Below, one piece after another: positions 29,014 to 36,768 of a stretch of DNA of 64,000 nucleotides; positions within the stretch are counted from its first letter, which is position 1, and each line of letters opens with the position of its first letter. This DNA is from Ruminobacter amylophilus (lineage in GTDB: Bacteria; Pseudomonadota; Gammaproteobacteria; Enterobacterales; Succinivibrionaceae): the NCBI RefSeq assembly GCF_900115655.1, contig NZ_FOXF01000009.1, forward strand, positions 17,913-81,912, given 5' to 3'. The notes under the pieces were generated by a model that was given only the letters and a program-made list of their open reading frames with translations, ran no database searches and was not told the DNA's origin. Made by a program: the position numbers and the translations under genes.

Positions 29014-29565
29014 TCAGTTTTCAATCTGTTTCGTAACTTCACTGATTGAAAAATCACTCAGTTCCAGACCAATCTTTTCAAGTTTCGGACTGATCCTGCA
29101 CCTCATTCTCTCCACAAATATTTCATCAACGGCACTGATGTCAGAAAGAGATGAGTTTGCGATTAACCAGCGCACCTCACCGGCAACAATGTTGTCTGCC
29201 ATATTCATAATGTCTTCATCAGACTGATTTAACAGACACTCCGCCGCGTTCTCAACAACCGGTTCACCTGACGCAATCTGCACAGTGTAACCGACTTTTG
29301 CCCCGTAACTCCCTTCTTTTGTCATAATTCTGTCTAACGCAAAACTTCCTTTCCTCGGTCTGAGATCCAGATAAGCAAAATCCTGAAGCACAGGCATCAC
29401 GAACGCTCCTCCACCATGTATACAGTAGGTTTGTAAACCTTTTCCGGCAGAGTATCCGTATACAACCAGAACCTTATCTGCAGGACACTTGCGATAACAT
29501 CTGGCAGCAAACAATCCTATTGCAACAGGAATAACAACGAAAACAACAATCATCAGAGTGGTCAT
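29014..29565 (-). CDS. SPFH-only paralogue of the flotillin
   Basis: A 183-residue protein clearly related to the first 180 residues of the neighbouring flotillin: an N-terminal helix, YRKCPADKVLVVYG, CIHGGGAFVMPVLQDFAYLDL and AAECLLNQSDEDI. It stops cleanly at the end of the SPFH domain with no coiled coil. The two copies are well diverged, so this is an old duplication. It may be a specialised short partner that caps or regulates the oligomer, or a truncated gene still translated. The reading frame is intact. Confidence 0.72.
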   Translation of the reverse strand: MTTLMIVVFVVIPVAIGLFAARCYRKCPADKVLVVYGYSAGKGLQTYCIHGGGAFVMPVLQDFAYLDLRPRKGSFALDRIMTKEGSYGAKVGYTVQIASGEPVVENAAECLLNQSDEDIMNMADNIVAGEVRWLIANSSLSDISAVDEIFVERMRCRISPKLEKIGLELSDFSISEVTKQIEN

Positions 29566-29742
29566 AACCGAACAGACTCCATAACAAAAAACTTCATATC
29601 AGAGTACATAACACCCGCAAAAGTTCCATAATTCTGACAGGATATACATCACCTTCTCAGATGAAACTTCCGTAACATACCGGCATTCCGGTCTCCACGG
29701 TCTCTGAACACTGGGAAACAGCGACACCGGCAGTTCAGGTCA

Positions 29743-30321
29743 TTATTCCTGTTTTGCAACCACCAGAAGATTTCCGTCACGGCTTGAGACAATCTTAACC
29801 AGAGAGCCGGTTAAAAATTCTGCTGAAGAGTCTTCCGCTACAGCATCTATGTACTTGCGGCGCCCCTGAACATCAACTTCAACCTTACCCATCTGATTAG
29901 GCTTGATGGACAGATAAACCTTGGCTGTCTTGCCTACGGCATTTGCTATATCCACGGTACCTTCACTCTGAAGTTTAAGGATTGTGGCTCTGAGCTTGTG
30001 TACGATATAGGCCATACCTAATCCTGCTACACAGGTAACGGCAAGAGCAAGTATTATCGCTACAGCACCAGGTTCATCAAATCTTGTAATTGTATACAGA
30101 CCCGCGGTACCGCCAACCATCGAAAAAGAAGCGATGGACATCAGAGAGAAGAATTTGAATGAAAAATCTGAGGCTCCGAGATCACAAAGCCCTGTTCCCT
30201 CCGTATCAATGCCGACACCGATAAAAGAAAGACAAACCTGAATTACAAAAATAAGCGTACCCGCAAATATCAGCAAGGAAAAAATCAGATACGGCATATC
30301 AAAAAGCTGAGCAAATTCCAT
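29743..30321 (-). CDS. YqiJ/NfeD-like membrane protein with OB-fold domain
   Basis: The start at 30321 (MEFAQLFDMPYLIFS) has GGAG upstream; a longer frame to 30411 adds an unconserved stretch. The 192 residues have about three to four helices, then an NfeD-type beta domain at about 125-192 (GKTAKVYLSIKPNQMGKVEV as its first part). NfeD-family proteins are encoded next to flotillins and are thought to work with them in membrane organisation. It is first in the three-gene SPFH unit. Confidence 0.78.
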   Translation of the reverse strand: MEFAQLFDMPYLIFSLLIFAGTLIFVIQVCLSFIGVGIDTEGTGLCDLGASDFSFKFFSLMSIASFSMVGGTAGLYTITRFDEPGAVAIILALAVTCVAGLGMAYIVHKLRATILKLQSEGTVDIANAVGKTAKVYLSIKPNQMGKVEVDVQGRRKYIDAVAEDSSAEFLTGSLVKIVSSRDGNLLVVAKQE

Positions 30322-30570
30322 TGTCAATCTCCTAATTACAGATCTAACAAAACACACGAACAAACACACATGTGCGACTTTTTCAATCGTCGCTTTTTTT
30401 ATGCATTCCATAATTAATACATGGAATGTCCTTCATATTTTTTCAAGAGATACTGTACGAAAAAATATGAATTTTCATGTCTGTATTATCAAATAAATGA
30501 ATAATTTAATAAGTAAAAACCGAACAAGGAACAAGTAAAATTTCGAGAATTATCACATTATTTATGTGAC

Positions 30571-30607
30571 GGTGCCATGAGAGCTTTTTCTGGGCTCTCA
30601 CGACACC
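30571..30607. repeat. Imperfect inverted repeat between dgkA unit and SPFH operon
   Basis: A 14-bp stem with two mismatches (GGTGCCATGAGAGC at 30571-30584 against 30594-30607). It lies 34 bases after the end of the 202-residue membrane protein gene and could terminate it, although no T run follows. Confidence 0.35.
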
Positions 30608-30640
30608 TGAATTCATGCAATTTCTGACGGCAGATTATCA

Positions 30641-31249
30641 CTAAACAAGATTCTTGAAAAAGGGCTTCATGCGTTCCACCACGCCCTGACTGTGAGCTCC
30701 GTATGCAACCACGGCGATACAGAGAAAATATCCATTGATTATGGGATGAATACTCAGTAACCATGGATTTTCGACCAGCTGCCAGATAACACTCACAAAA
30801 ATGGCGAGAGCTGCCACGTATCCGATTCGGTAGTTTTTAAATACCGTCCAGACAAGAAGAAAAGCCAGAGGCATCAGGGTATCGGTTATTTCCTCGGCAG
30901 TGAAATTCATTTTTGACAGATATGCAGAAAAATTGCTGTCGGTCATGGCTCCTGTCACGAGCGGCCTGAAAGCAAGCAATGCCAGAAACAGCCTGCCGAT
31001 TTTTGCCGACTTCTGTCTGTTTCTCAGTTTAATGATTTCGGGAAACTTTTCCAAATCTTCAGGAGTGATCGCTTCCTCTCTGTTATCAGTGAATTCAGGC
31101 GACTCAGCGTCCTTGTGATGCGAAACTTTTGAAAGAGATTCAGATGATGAAATATCGCATGAATCTGATTCGCATGAGTTATCCCCGCCGGCGTTCTCCG
31201 AACTGATTTCCTGGCAATCCAAGGATTTCTGCATCATCTGCTTTTCCAT
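30641..31249 (-). CDS. Membrane protein of unknown function next to dgkA
   Basis: A 202-residue protein. Residues 1-75 are acidic, serine-rich and probably disordered. A conserved-looking block LRNRQKSAKIGRLFLALLAF follows, then two or three hydrophobic segments between about 85 and 190. It starts immediately after the dgkA stop (two-base gap), so the two are co-translated. I do not recognise the family. The link with DgkA suggests a phospholipid or envelope setting, which is inference only. Confidence 0.55.
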   Translation of the reverse strand: MEKQMMQKSLDCQEISSENAGGDNSCESDSCDISSSESLSKVSHHKDAESPEFTDNREEAITPEDLEKFPEIIKLRNRQKSAKIGRLFLALLAFRPLVTGAMTDSNFSAYLSKMNFTAEEITDTLMPLAFLLVWTVFKNYRIGYVAALAIFVSVIWQLVENPWLLSIHPIINGYFLCIAVVAYGAHSQGVVERMKPFFKNLV

Positions 31250-31251
31250 TA

Positions 31252-31644
31252 TTAAATGCCGACATACACTCTGAGAATAACGGCAATCCAGCTGACCGCC
31301 GTGTATGTCAGAGTCAGAAAAACAGCTGCTGACCCCATATCTTTGGCTCTTCCTGACAGTTCGTGATACTCGTCTCCGATACGATCCACAACTGCTTCAA
31401 TTGCCGAATTAATGATTTCTGCGAGAAGTACCAGAAAAGGTCCGCTTATGAGAGCTATAAAATAAAGAGCCTTGGCCTCCTGTGCGTCACTGACAATCCA
31501 GAATGCAGATGCAAAAAGAATCACGGAAAGAATGCAGTCCTGCCTGAATGCCGCCTCGTTGATAAAAGCAGCCTTCAGTCCCTTTATACTATATTTGCCG
31601 GCATTAATAATTCTGGTAATGCCGGTTGCTCCTGTCTTAGCCAT
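31252..31644 (-). CDS. dgkA: Diacylglycerol kinase
   Basis: DgkA recycles diacylglycerol, released during periplasmic glucan or LPS phosphoethanolamine transfer, to phosphatidate. The 130 residues have three membrane helices. The catalytic set is intact: E76, N79, E83 and D87 in the block AEIINSAIEAVVDRIGDEYH. In this window a broken phosphoethanolamine transferase lies 2 kb away, whose reaction would produce the substrate. Confidence 0.95.
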   Translation of the reverse strand: MAKTGATGITRIINAGKYSIKGLKAAFINEAAFRQDCILSVILFASAFWIVSDAQEAKALYFIALISGPFLVLLAEIINSAIEAVVDRIGDEYHELSGRAKDMGSAAVFLTLTYTAVSWIAVILRVYVGI

Positions 31645-31858
31645 ATTTATATTTTCCTTTACTTAACCACAAAATTTTCAAATCTTAACTGACAATAAAG
31701 CTCAACTTTCCTTTACGTAACGGACAATCAGCATCAGTTACATCTTCTGATTATCATACAACAAAAAGTGACATAAACATCTGTAAAAATTAAAAACAGT
31801 ATGAAAGACAGGATAGTGAGCAAAAATATTTATACGGCAAAAACATTACTGACAGGAA

Positions 31859-32302
31859 TTATCCGTTTTTCTTTTCCATAATCAGAGACAGCAGAGCATT
31901 GCATCCGTTAACAAGATCTTCGTACGTCTGCTCGAAATCACCGGTATACCAGGGATCAGCCACATCTTTCGGACTGTCCGTAAAATCCAGCAATCTGAAA
32001 CATTTGTTTTCAGGATCTCCGTTTACAATTCTTTTCAGGTTTATTTCATTACTTCTGTCCATATACACCAGATAATCATATCTGCGGTAGTCCTCAATGC
32101 TCACCTGAGTTGCTCTGTGATCGGTAAACGGAATATGGTGTCTTCGTAACTGTTCCTGAGCAGGTGGATAGATTGGATTTCCTCTGTTCCCCCAGATTTC
32201 CTCACGACTTGTTGCAGCTGAATTGATTTCAAAACGATCTGATAAATTACGCTGATTGACAATATTTTTAAAAGTAAATTCAGCCATTGGAGATCTGCAT
32301 AT
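31859..32302 (-). pseudogene. Headless low-molecular-weight protein tyrosine phosphatase
   Basis: From the ATG at 32287 the reading frame starts at MAEFTFKNIV, which in the family directly follows the catalytic P-loop CxGNxCRSP. The five codons before it still read ICRSP, but the nucleophilic first Cys and the whole first strand are missing; upstream DNA belongs to a different gene (a WYL-type regulator). Downstream the family is well kept, including the acid-loop block ADPWYTGDFEQTY with its Asp. Without the nucleophile it cannot be an active phosphatase. It looks like a deletion junction. Confidence 0.75.
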
Positions 32303-32642
32303 ATGCCACTGATAAGTTCTGACGATCCAGCCTGGATTTTTTCCATCAGCTGACCGTAATATCTACTTCCGCTCACACTATCCAAGCTCATAAGTCCGGC
32401 CAGAATCATCTGCATATTCCGGGATGTCAAAATGTCCTGTCCATACGGTATCCGTTCATAATGGAAATACCACCTCCGGCCCCTTGCATAGTGTGAATCG
32501 GTATTCCCACCTTGCAAAGAGCTTCTATATACCTGCCTATCGTTCTTCGGGACACTTCAAAATGCTCCGCTAGCTCAGGTGCAGTTATCATCTCTTTCTG
32601 CAATAGTATCGACAATATTCCGATCAGCCTGTCAATCTCCAT
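32303..32642 (-). pseudogene. Broken YafY-like HTH/WYL transcriptional regulator
   Basis: The 5' part encodes a DeoR/YafY-type helix-turn-helix (LAEHFEVSRRTIGRYIEAL) and the GGGISIMNGYRMDRT block. It then hits a stop. One base missing in a short T run near 32432 (TTTT where five are needed) would restore LTSRNMQMILAGLMSLDSVSG, the next conserved block, in the -1 frame. After about 115 residues the homology ends at the fused phosphatase fragment; the WYL domain is gone. These regulators are commonest in Firmicutes, hinting at transfer. Confidence 0.7.
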
Positions 32643-32708
32643 ATGCTCACCTTTCCTGTTTATGCTAACAAAGCAAACATGACAACTGTATGTCTTGTTT
32701 ATGATATA

Positions 32709-32752
32709 TTTTTTCCTGTACCTTGATTTTATACCTAAGGTACAGGAAAAAA
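32709..32752. repeat. Perfect 16-bp inverted repeat
   Basis: TTTTTTCCTGTACCTT at 32709-32724 is exactly mirrored at 32737-32752 around a 12-base loop. Each arm ends in a T run on its 3' side, so it would terminate transcription in both directions. It lies between the broken regulator and the insertion-sequence remnant. Confidence 0.6.
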
Positions 32753-32874
32753 ATAATATAAGCCCATTGTTCCGTATGTCATTTTCCCATTAGCCCAATT
32801 TAGCTTTTACGGTTGTTAAACGATCGCAAAAGTTGACCACCTGCAAACAAGAAAAAACAGACAACGGAGTGGTC

Positions 32875-33072
32875 ATGAAAAAAGCCAAAAATCGTAAAAT
32901 GCCGGAATATCTCGTAAGGAAAAAACGGTATTACAAGATGTTTGATTCAATCTTTCAAAATCAGATCAATGAACTTTCTAAACAAGGACAGTCAATCAGG
33001 GGAATAGCCAGAAAATTAGGAATTTCAAGGCAATCTGTTCGCAAATACATGAACGTAACGGCAAGTATGTAA
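32875..33072 (+). pseudogene. Transposase N-terminal fragment (helix-turn-helix)
   Basis: A 65-residue fragment rich in Lys/Arg with the motif SIRGIARKLGISRQSVRKYM. It ends after the deletion junction at 33057 because the joined 3' part is in another frame. Shifted by one, the frame reads NGKYVNLLTKSDFLNKI and continues to NYRFK and stop at about 33191, matching the partial transposase at the right edge of the window. Confidence 0.6.
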
Positions 33073-33280
33073 ATCTCCTTACTAAATCTGATTTTTTAAA
33101 CAAGATAACGGATATTACAAAACTACCGGTTAAGTCAGCTGTTTTAACACAGAAGCAGTATGAAAAAATCATGAATTACCGGTTCAAATAATCCATATTT
33201 ATCCATGATAAATTACGAGGCAAATTCTTTAGAATTTTTAAAATTCTCACAAGAATTTTCCGATATATTCGAAAGTCAGG
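33057..33280 (+). repeat. Insertion-sequence 3' end, copy 1
   Basis: This 224-base segment is colinear with 63744-63968 on the opposite strand. Shared words include AAGTATGTAAATCT, ACAAAACTACCGGT, AAAATCATGAATTACCG, GGCAAATTCTTTAG and GAAAGTCAGG. The two copies differ at many positions, so they are old insertions of one family. Confidence 0.75.
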
Positions 33281-33281
33281 T

Positions 33282-33310
33282 TTGATAAAAAAATTAATAT
33301 AAGCTATGAT
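33282..33310 (+). promoter_or_regulatory. Promoter at the insertion-sequence edge
   Basis: TTGATA (33282-33287), a 17-base spacer and TATGAT (33305-33310) form a good sigma-70 promoter. The -35 box overlaps the end of the insertion-sequence remnant. It points at the phosphoethanolamine transferase gene 155 bases downstream. Confidence 0.5.
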
Positions 33311-33465
33311 AACAACTATTTGTTAATAATTGGGAAACGTCACTTAAATCAGGTGTATTTTTAAAAATCTGATTCACTATTTAATCTAAAAGTTAGTAAA
33401 TAGATTTATCAAGGAGGCTATTTTTCTCTTTACTTTAAAGAGTAAACATAGCATTTGTAAGAAAT

Positions 33466-35028
33466 ATGAAAACAAGAGTTACAACAATGGTGAAGATTTT
33501 TATTCGTAAACATAAAAATCTTGCTTATATTTTATATTATTCTTTCTTTGTATTTTTTCTTTATAGATTAAGTGTTATCACTATTCGCGGAACAGGCCAA
33601 TCTAAAACAATAATTTGTGCCTCATGGCTTACAGTGATTTTCTTTTTTGTTTTTAGCAATAAATCATTAAAATGGTGGATAGGATTTCCAATTGTTCTTA
33701 TCGCTTGTCTTTAGGCCCCAGTCGCCGCTAAATACGGCCCCCCAAATTATTACCTATTAGGTTCTTTATTGGGAACAGACTCACAGGAAATAAAAGATTA
33801 TATCTCAATAATAGAGTTAAGAGATTATCTAATATCTATCAAAATTATTACATACTTCGTTGTAACTATATTAATTAGCAGAATGAAGTACCTCTTCAAG
33901 ATTCAATGGATGAATAAGTTACCACGAACTAACTATCAGGCAATTATTATTGCACTTTTAATAATAGTTGTTCCACCTCTTGATTTTTTTCATAATGTAT
34001 ACAATGCATACAATGAACTTAATGTCATGTCAAATAAGATGCTGCCACAGGACTGGCAGATTACTTCAGTATCTCCAAAATACAAAGATTATGTTCTTGT
34101 GATAGGAGAGTCTGCAAGAAGAGATTACATGCATTTGTACGGATACCCTATTCCAAATACACCATTTTTTGATTCTATAGAAAAAGAAGTATTATCAAAC
34201 ATCACTGCATCAGATTTTAATACCATATCATCACTTACAAAGACATTAAATCTAATTGATAAGAATAACCGTAATTACAAATATGGCCAACATATAATAT
34301 CTTTAGCAAAATCAGCGGGATTTGAAACTTTTTGGTTAAGTAACCAAGGAAGAAACGGTCTTTATGATACCCCCGTATCTAAGATTGCAATTGAATCAGA
34401 ACATGTAATTTTTCTAAAAAACGGCACGTTTGATGACACCCCCTTCTCAGACTCCGATCTTCTCCCTTTTTTTAAGTCATACATTGAACAATCACCCACA
34501 GTTCCCTATCGCCTGTTTGTTCTTCATCTTATGGGATCGCACATAGATCCTTGTAGTCGAGTTATTAATTATTCAAAAAAACTTCACTTCGAACACAACA
34601 AACATAATAAACAAATTGAATGTTATATTAATTCTATTAAGCAAACTGATGAATTATTGGGGGAACTTTATAATATATTGCAAAACAACAAGGAACATAG
34701 TGGAAGAAGTTTTTCCATGTTCTACATTTCTGATCATGCACTGAGTTATGACAAACACAAGAAGGTTTTTGCATATGAACCTAATAGAATTAAACAATAT
34801 GAAATCCCTTTTGTAAAAATATCTTCAGATACCCAAAAAAATACTATATATACCTCTCGAAAAAGTGCTATATATTTCTTCGAAGAATTTGCACATTGGA
34901 TCGGCGTAAAGAGCAAACTATTTGAAGATATGACTTTATTTTCCGACAAAATTTATACAGATATTGTGATTGATGACATAACTGCAAATGATAAAGAAGA
35001 TGATAAGGCCTTAGATTTATCAAAATAA
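33466..35028 (+). pseudogene. Phosphoethanolamine transferase (EptA/CptA-like) with an in-frame amber codon
   Basis: One reading frame runs from 33466 to 35028 and is interrupted only by a TAG at 33712-33714. Residues on both sides fit the family: five membrane segments, then APVAAKYGPPNYYLLGSLL right after the stop and the periplasmic sulfatase-like domain. Motifs seen are VLVIGESARRDYMHLYGYP, LHLMGSH and YISDHALSYD. Full length would be about 520 residues (family about 540). Such enzymes add phosphoethanolamine to lipid A or other envelope sugars and can give polymyxin resistance. The DNA is markedly AT-rich. Which subfamily it belongs to is uncertain. Confidence 0.8.
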
Positions 35029-35333
35029 TCTATCCTAATTCACACAGTCGGAGATGTCTATAAAAGTAGCTAGCAGAATCAACATGATTGCTTTATCGTA
35101 TAGATTCCTAAAAATAAGCTTATGAGTATTCGTTAATTCTTTTGCCCCTCATTTGTGGGTGAGCGTAGTGACGGTATTTATTGAAAAAAATCGGAATACT
35201 CCTCTATCACGTGAAGAAATTTACATTTTAAATTTTATTTTAATCAGTAATATTGTGCAATGTTAGATACAATAATAACTCTAGTTAAAGACAAATTTAA
35301 AAAGCTCTCAACAGAATGGATCTTTTGATAGTT
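35029..35333. other. AT-rich gap without genes
   Basis: No coding sequence, clear promoter or terminator was found here. It lies between two converging damaged genes. Confidence 0.5.
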
Positions 35334-36096
35334 TTAAAAGATCGTAACCGATGCAAATAAGATTTTGGCATACAAGGAGCAAATCTCTCCAGTCAGCTCA
35401 CCTGTCTGGATATCCAATTTTCTGTAACAGCCGTCAGCTTCGTCAGGTATGATTAAATCGCCGGTAAAGGTATCCTTCATCATATACGGATTTGAAAATA
35501 CTTCATGATTTCCGAGAATGACGACTCTTTGCCGTTCATACCGCTTCTTAATGATACTGAAGGGGTTTGAGTCCTGTGTAGGTAAGTTCGTTATCTTCAA
35601 TTCTGATTTTTATGGACCTCAAGTGATCCCTAAACATAGTCTTACACTTAATTCCGCAATCTTCATCCTCCATGTTCTGAATATACGCGTTGTCAACCTT
35701 GGTAAGCGTAATTACGGTATTTTCAGCTTTTTCTCTGTTAGCTGACCTCTGCATCTGTTCTTTGTCAAAAAAAACTATTTCTGGAGATACATAACTACGA
35801 ATTTCCTCAGGATGTCTATCAATTAAAACGACAGACTCACTCCGAAGAGCAATAACATATCTGTTGTTTAGCTTTTTGTAAAGCTTAAACATATAGTCAC
35901 TGCCTTCACTTCTGTAAGTTTGGCTGAGGAAGTAGTTTTCGATTCTTTCGGAAGTGAAACGATTTCTGGCGGCCCAATAAGTGTATACAATATACGAAGT
36001 ATAAACTACCGGAATTACAAAAAAGATTAGTACTATGGCAATTACCATTGATATTGCAAGTATTTCAAACTTCTTCAAAAACTTCATTCTGAACAT
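35334..36096 (-). pseudogene. Frameshifted membrane-anchored protein of unknown function
   Basis: The first frame (from 36096) gives 182 residues with one N-terminal membrane helix (about 10-37) and a charged periplasmic or cytoplasmic part, stopping near 35548. A second frame continues to 35334 for about 75 more residues. The two overlap around a CCCC run at 35561-35567, where one inserted or lost base joins LTYTGLKP to FSIIKKRYERQRVVILGNHEVF. Joined length would be about 255 residues. Family not recognised. Whether the frameshift is fixed, phase-variable or a sequencing error cannot be told. Confidence 0.5.
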
Positions 36097-36750
36097 TCTG
36101 ATGTTTCGGATAAGGTATGTATCTGTGCTAACTTCTGCATGTGATTTGGTATGCTGTAATTATCCTTCGGGAAATTTTCAGACACCTCATTTCTAATGAA
36201 TCTAAATCAGATTGATAGTAAGACGATTAAGAATATAAAACCAATGAGGACGGAACCGATCTTTCAGAAGGCCTGCTTCACTACTCCTCAAATCATGCTG
36301 TGATAAAGTTATTAAGTCAATTTCAGCCTCTGTTGTGGATTCATAAAAATTCCTGTACCAAAATAAGCATTCATCAGCCGTATATTTGACAAACAACGTT
36401 TTATGCACAGCAGAAATACTTAAGCTTTACAGCTTCATTTCAGTGTTTCTCAATTCTGCTTCCTTTACATTTATTTGAACAGCCGCATAACAGTGAAGCC
36501 GGCATTGTTTAAAAGTCCGGACGGGAGCCGGCAGAATGTAAGACAAAACTGAAATCCTGACTCAGTTGTACATTTGCCGTCATAAAGCTGTCGCCACGGA
36601 TTCAATGATTAATACAGGAAGTAAAACTTGGCTTGAAAGCTTGATTTTTGGCATAAAACATCCAAAAATCCCCGATTATTTCGCGGAATTTTGATAAAAT
36701 ACGGCTGTTAGGGGTGTGCTTTTTGGAAAGCACTCGCTGTTAGTTTCACC
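36097..36750. other. Gene-poor region before sapA
   Basis: This 650-base stretch has only a weak 68-codon frame on the minus strand (36202-36408) that I do not accept. Near the end, GATAAAATACGG at about 36692 could be the sap -10 box, and a small hairpin (GTGCTTT with AAAGCAC) lies at about 36716-36735, just before the sapA start. Confidence 0.4.
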
Positions 36751-36768
36751 ATGGGACATTGTTTTTTC

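Larger units (their letters stand above)
32813..33285 (+). mobile_element. Internally deleted insertion-sequence remnant
   Basis: The start codon at 32875 (GGAG upstream) opens a frame with a basic N-terminus and a helix-turn-helix (GIARKLGISRQSVRKYM) of the IS21-transposase kind, ending at 33072. At 33057 it joins directly to 224 bases that recur, colinear but diverged, at 63744-63968. That segment encodes a transposase C-terminus in another frame. So the 5' and 3' parts of a transposase are joined with the middle lost. Approximate outer ends are inferred; terminal repeats are not certain. Confidence 0.6.

Noticed and set aside
36202..36408. A 68-codon minus-strand gene
   Set aside because: No ribosome site, homology or neighbour supports it.
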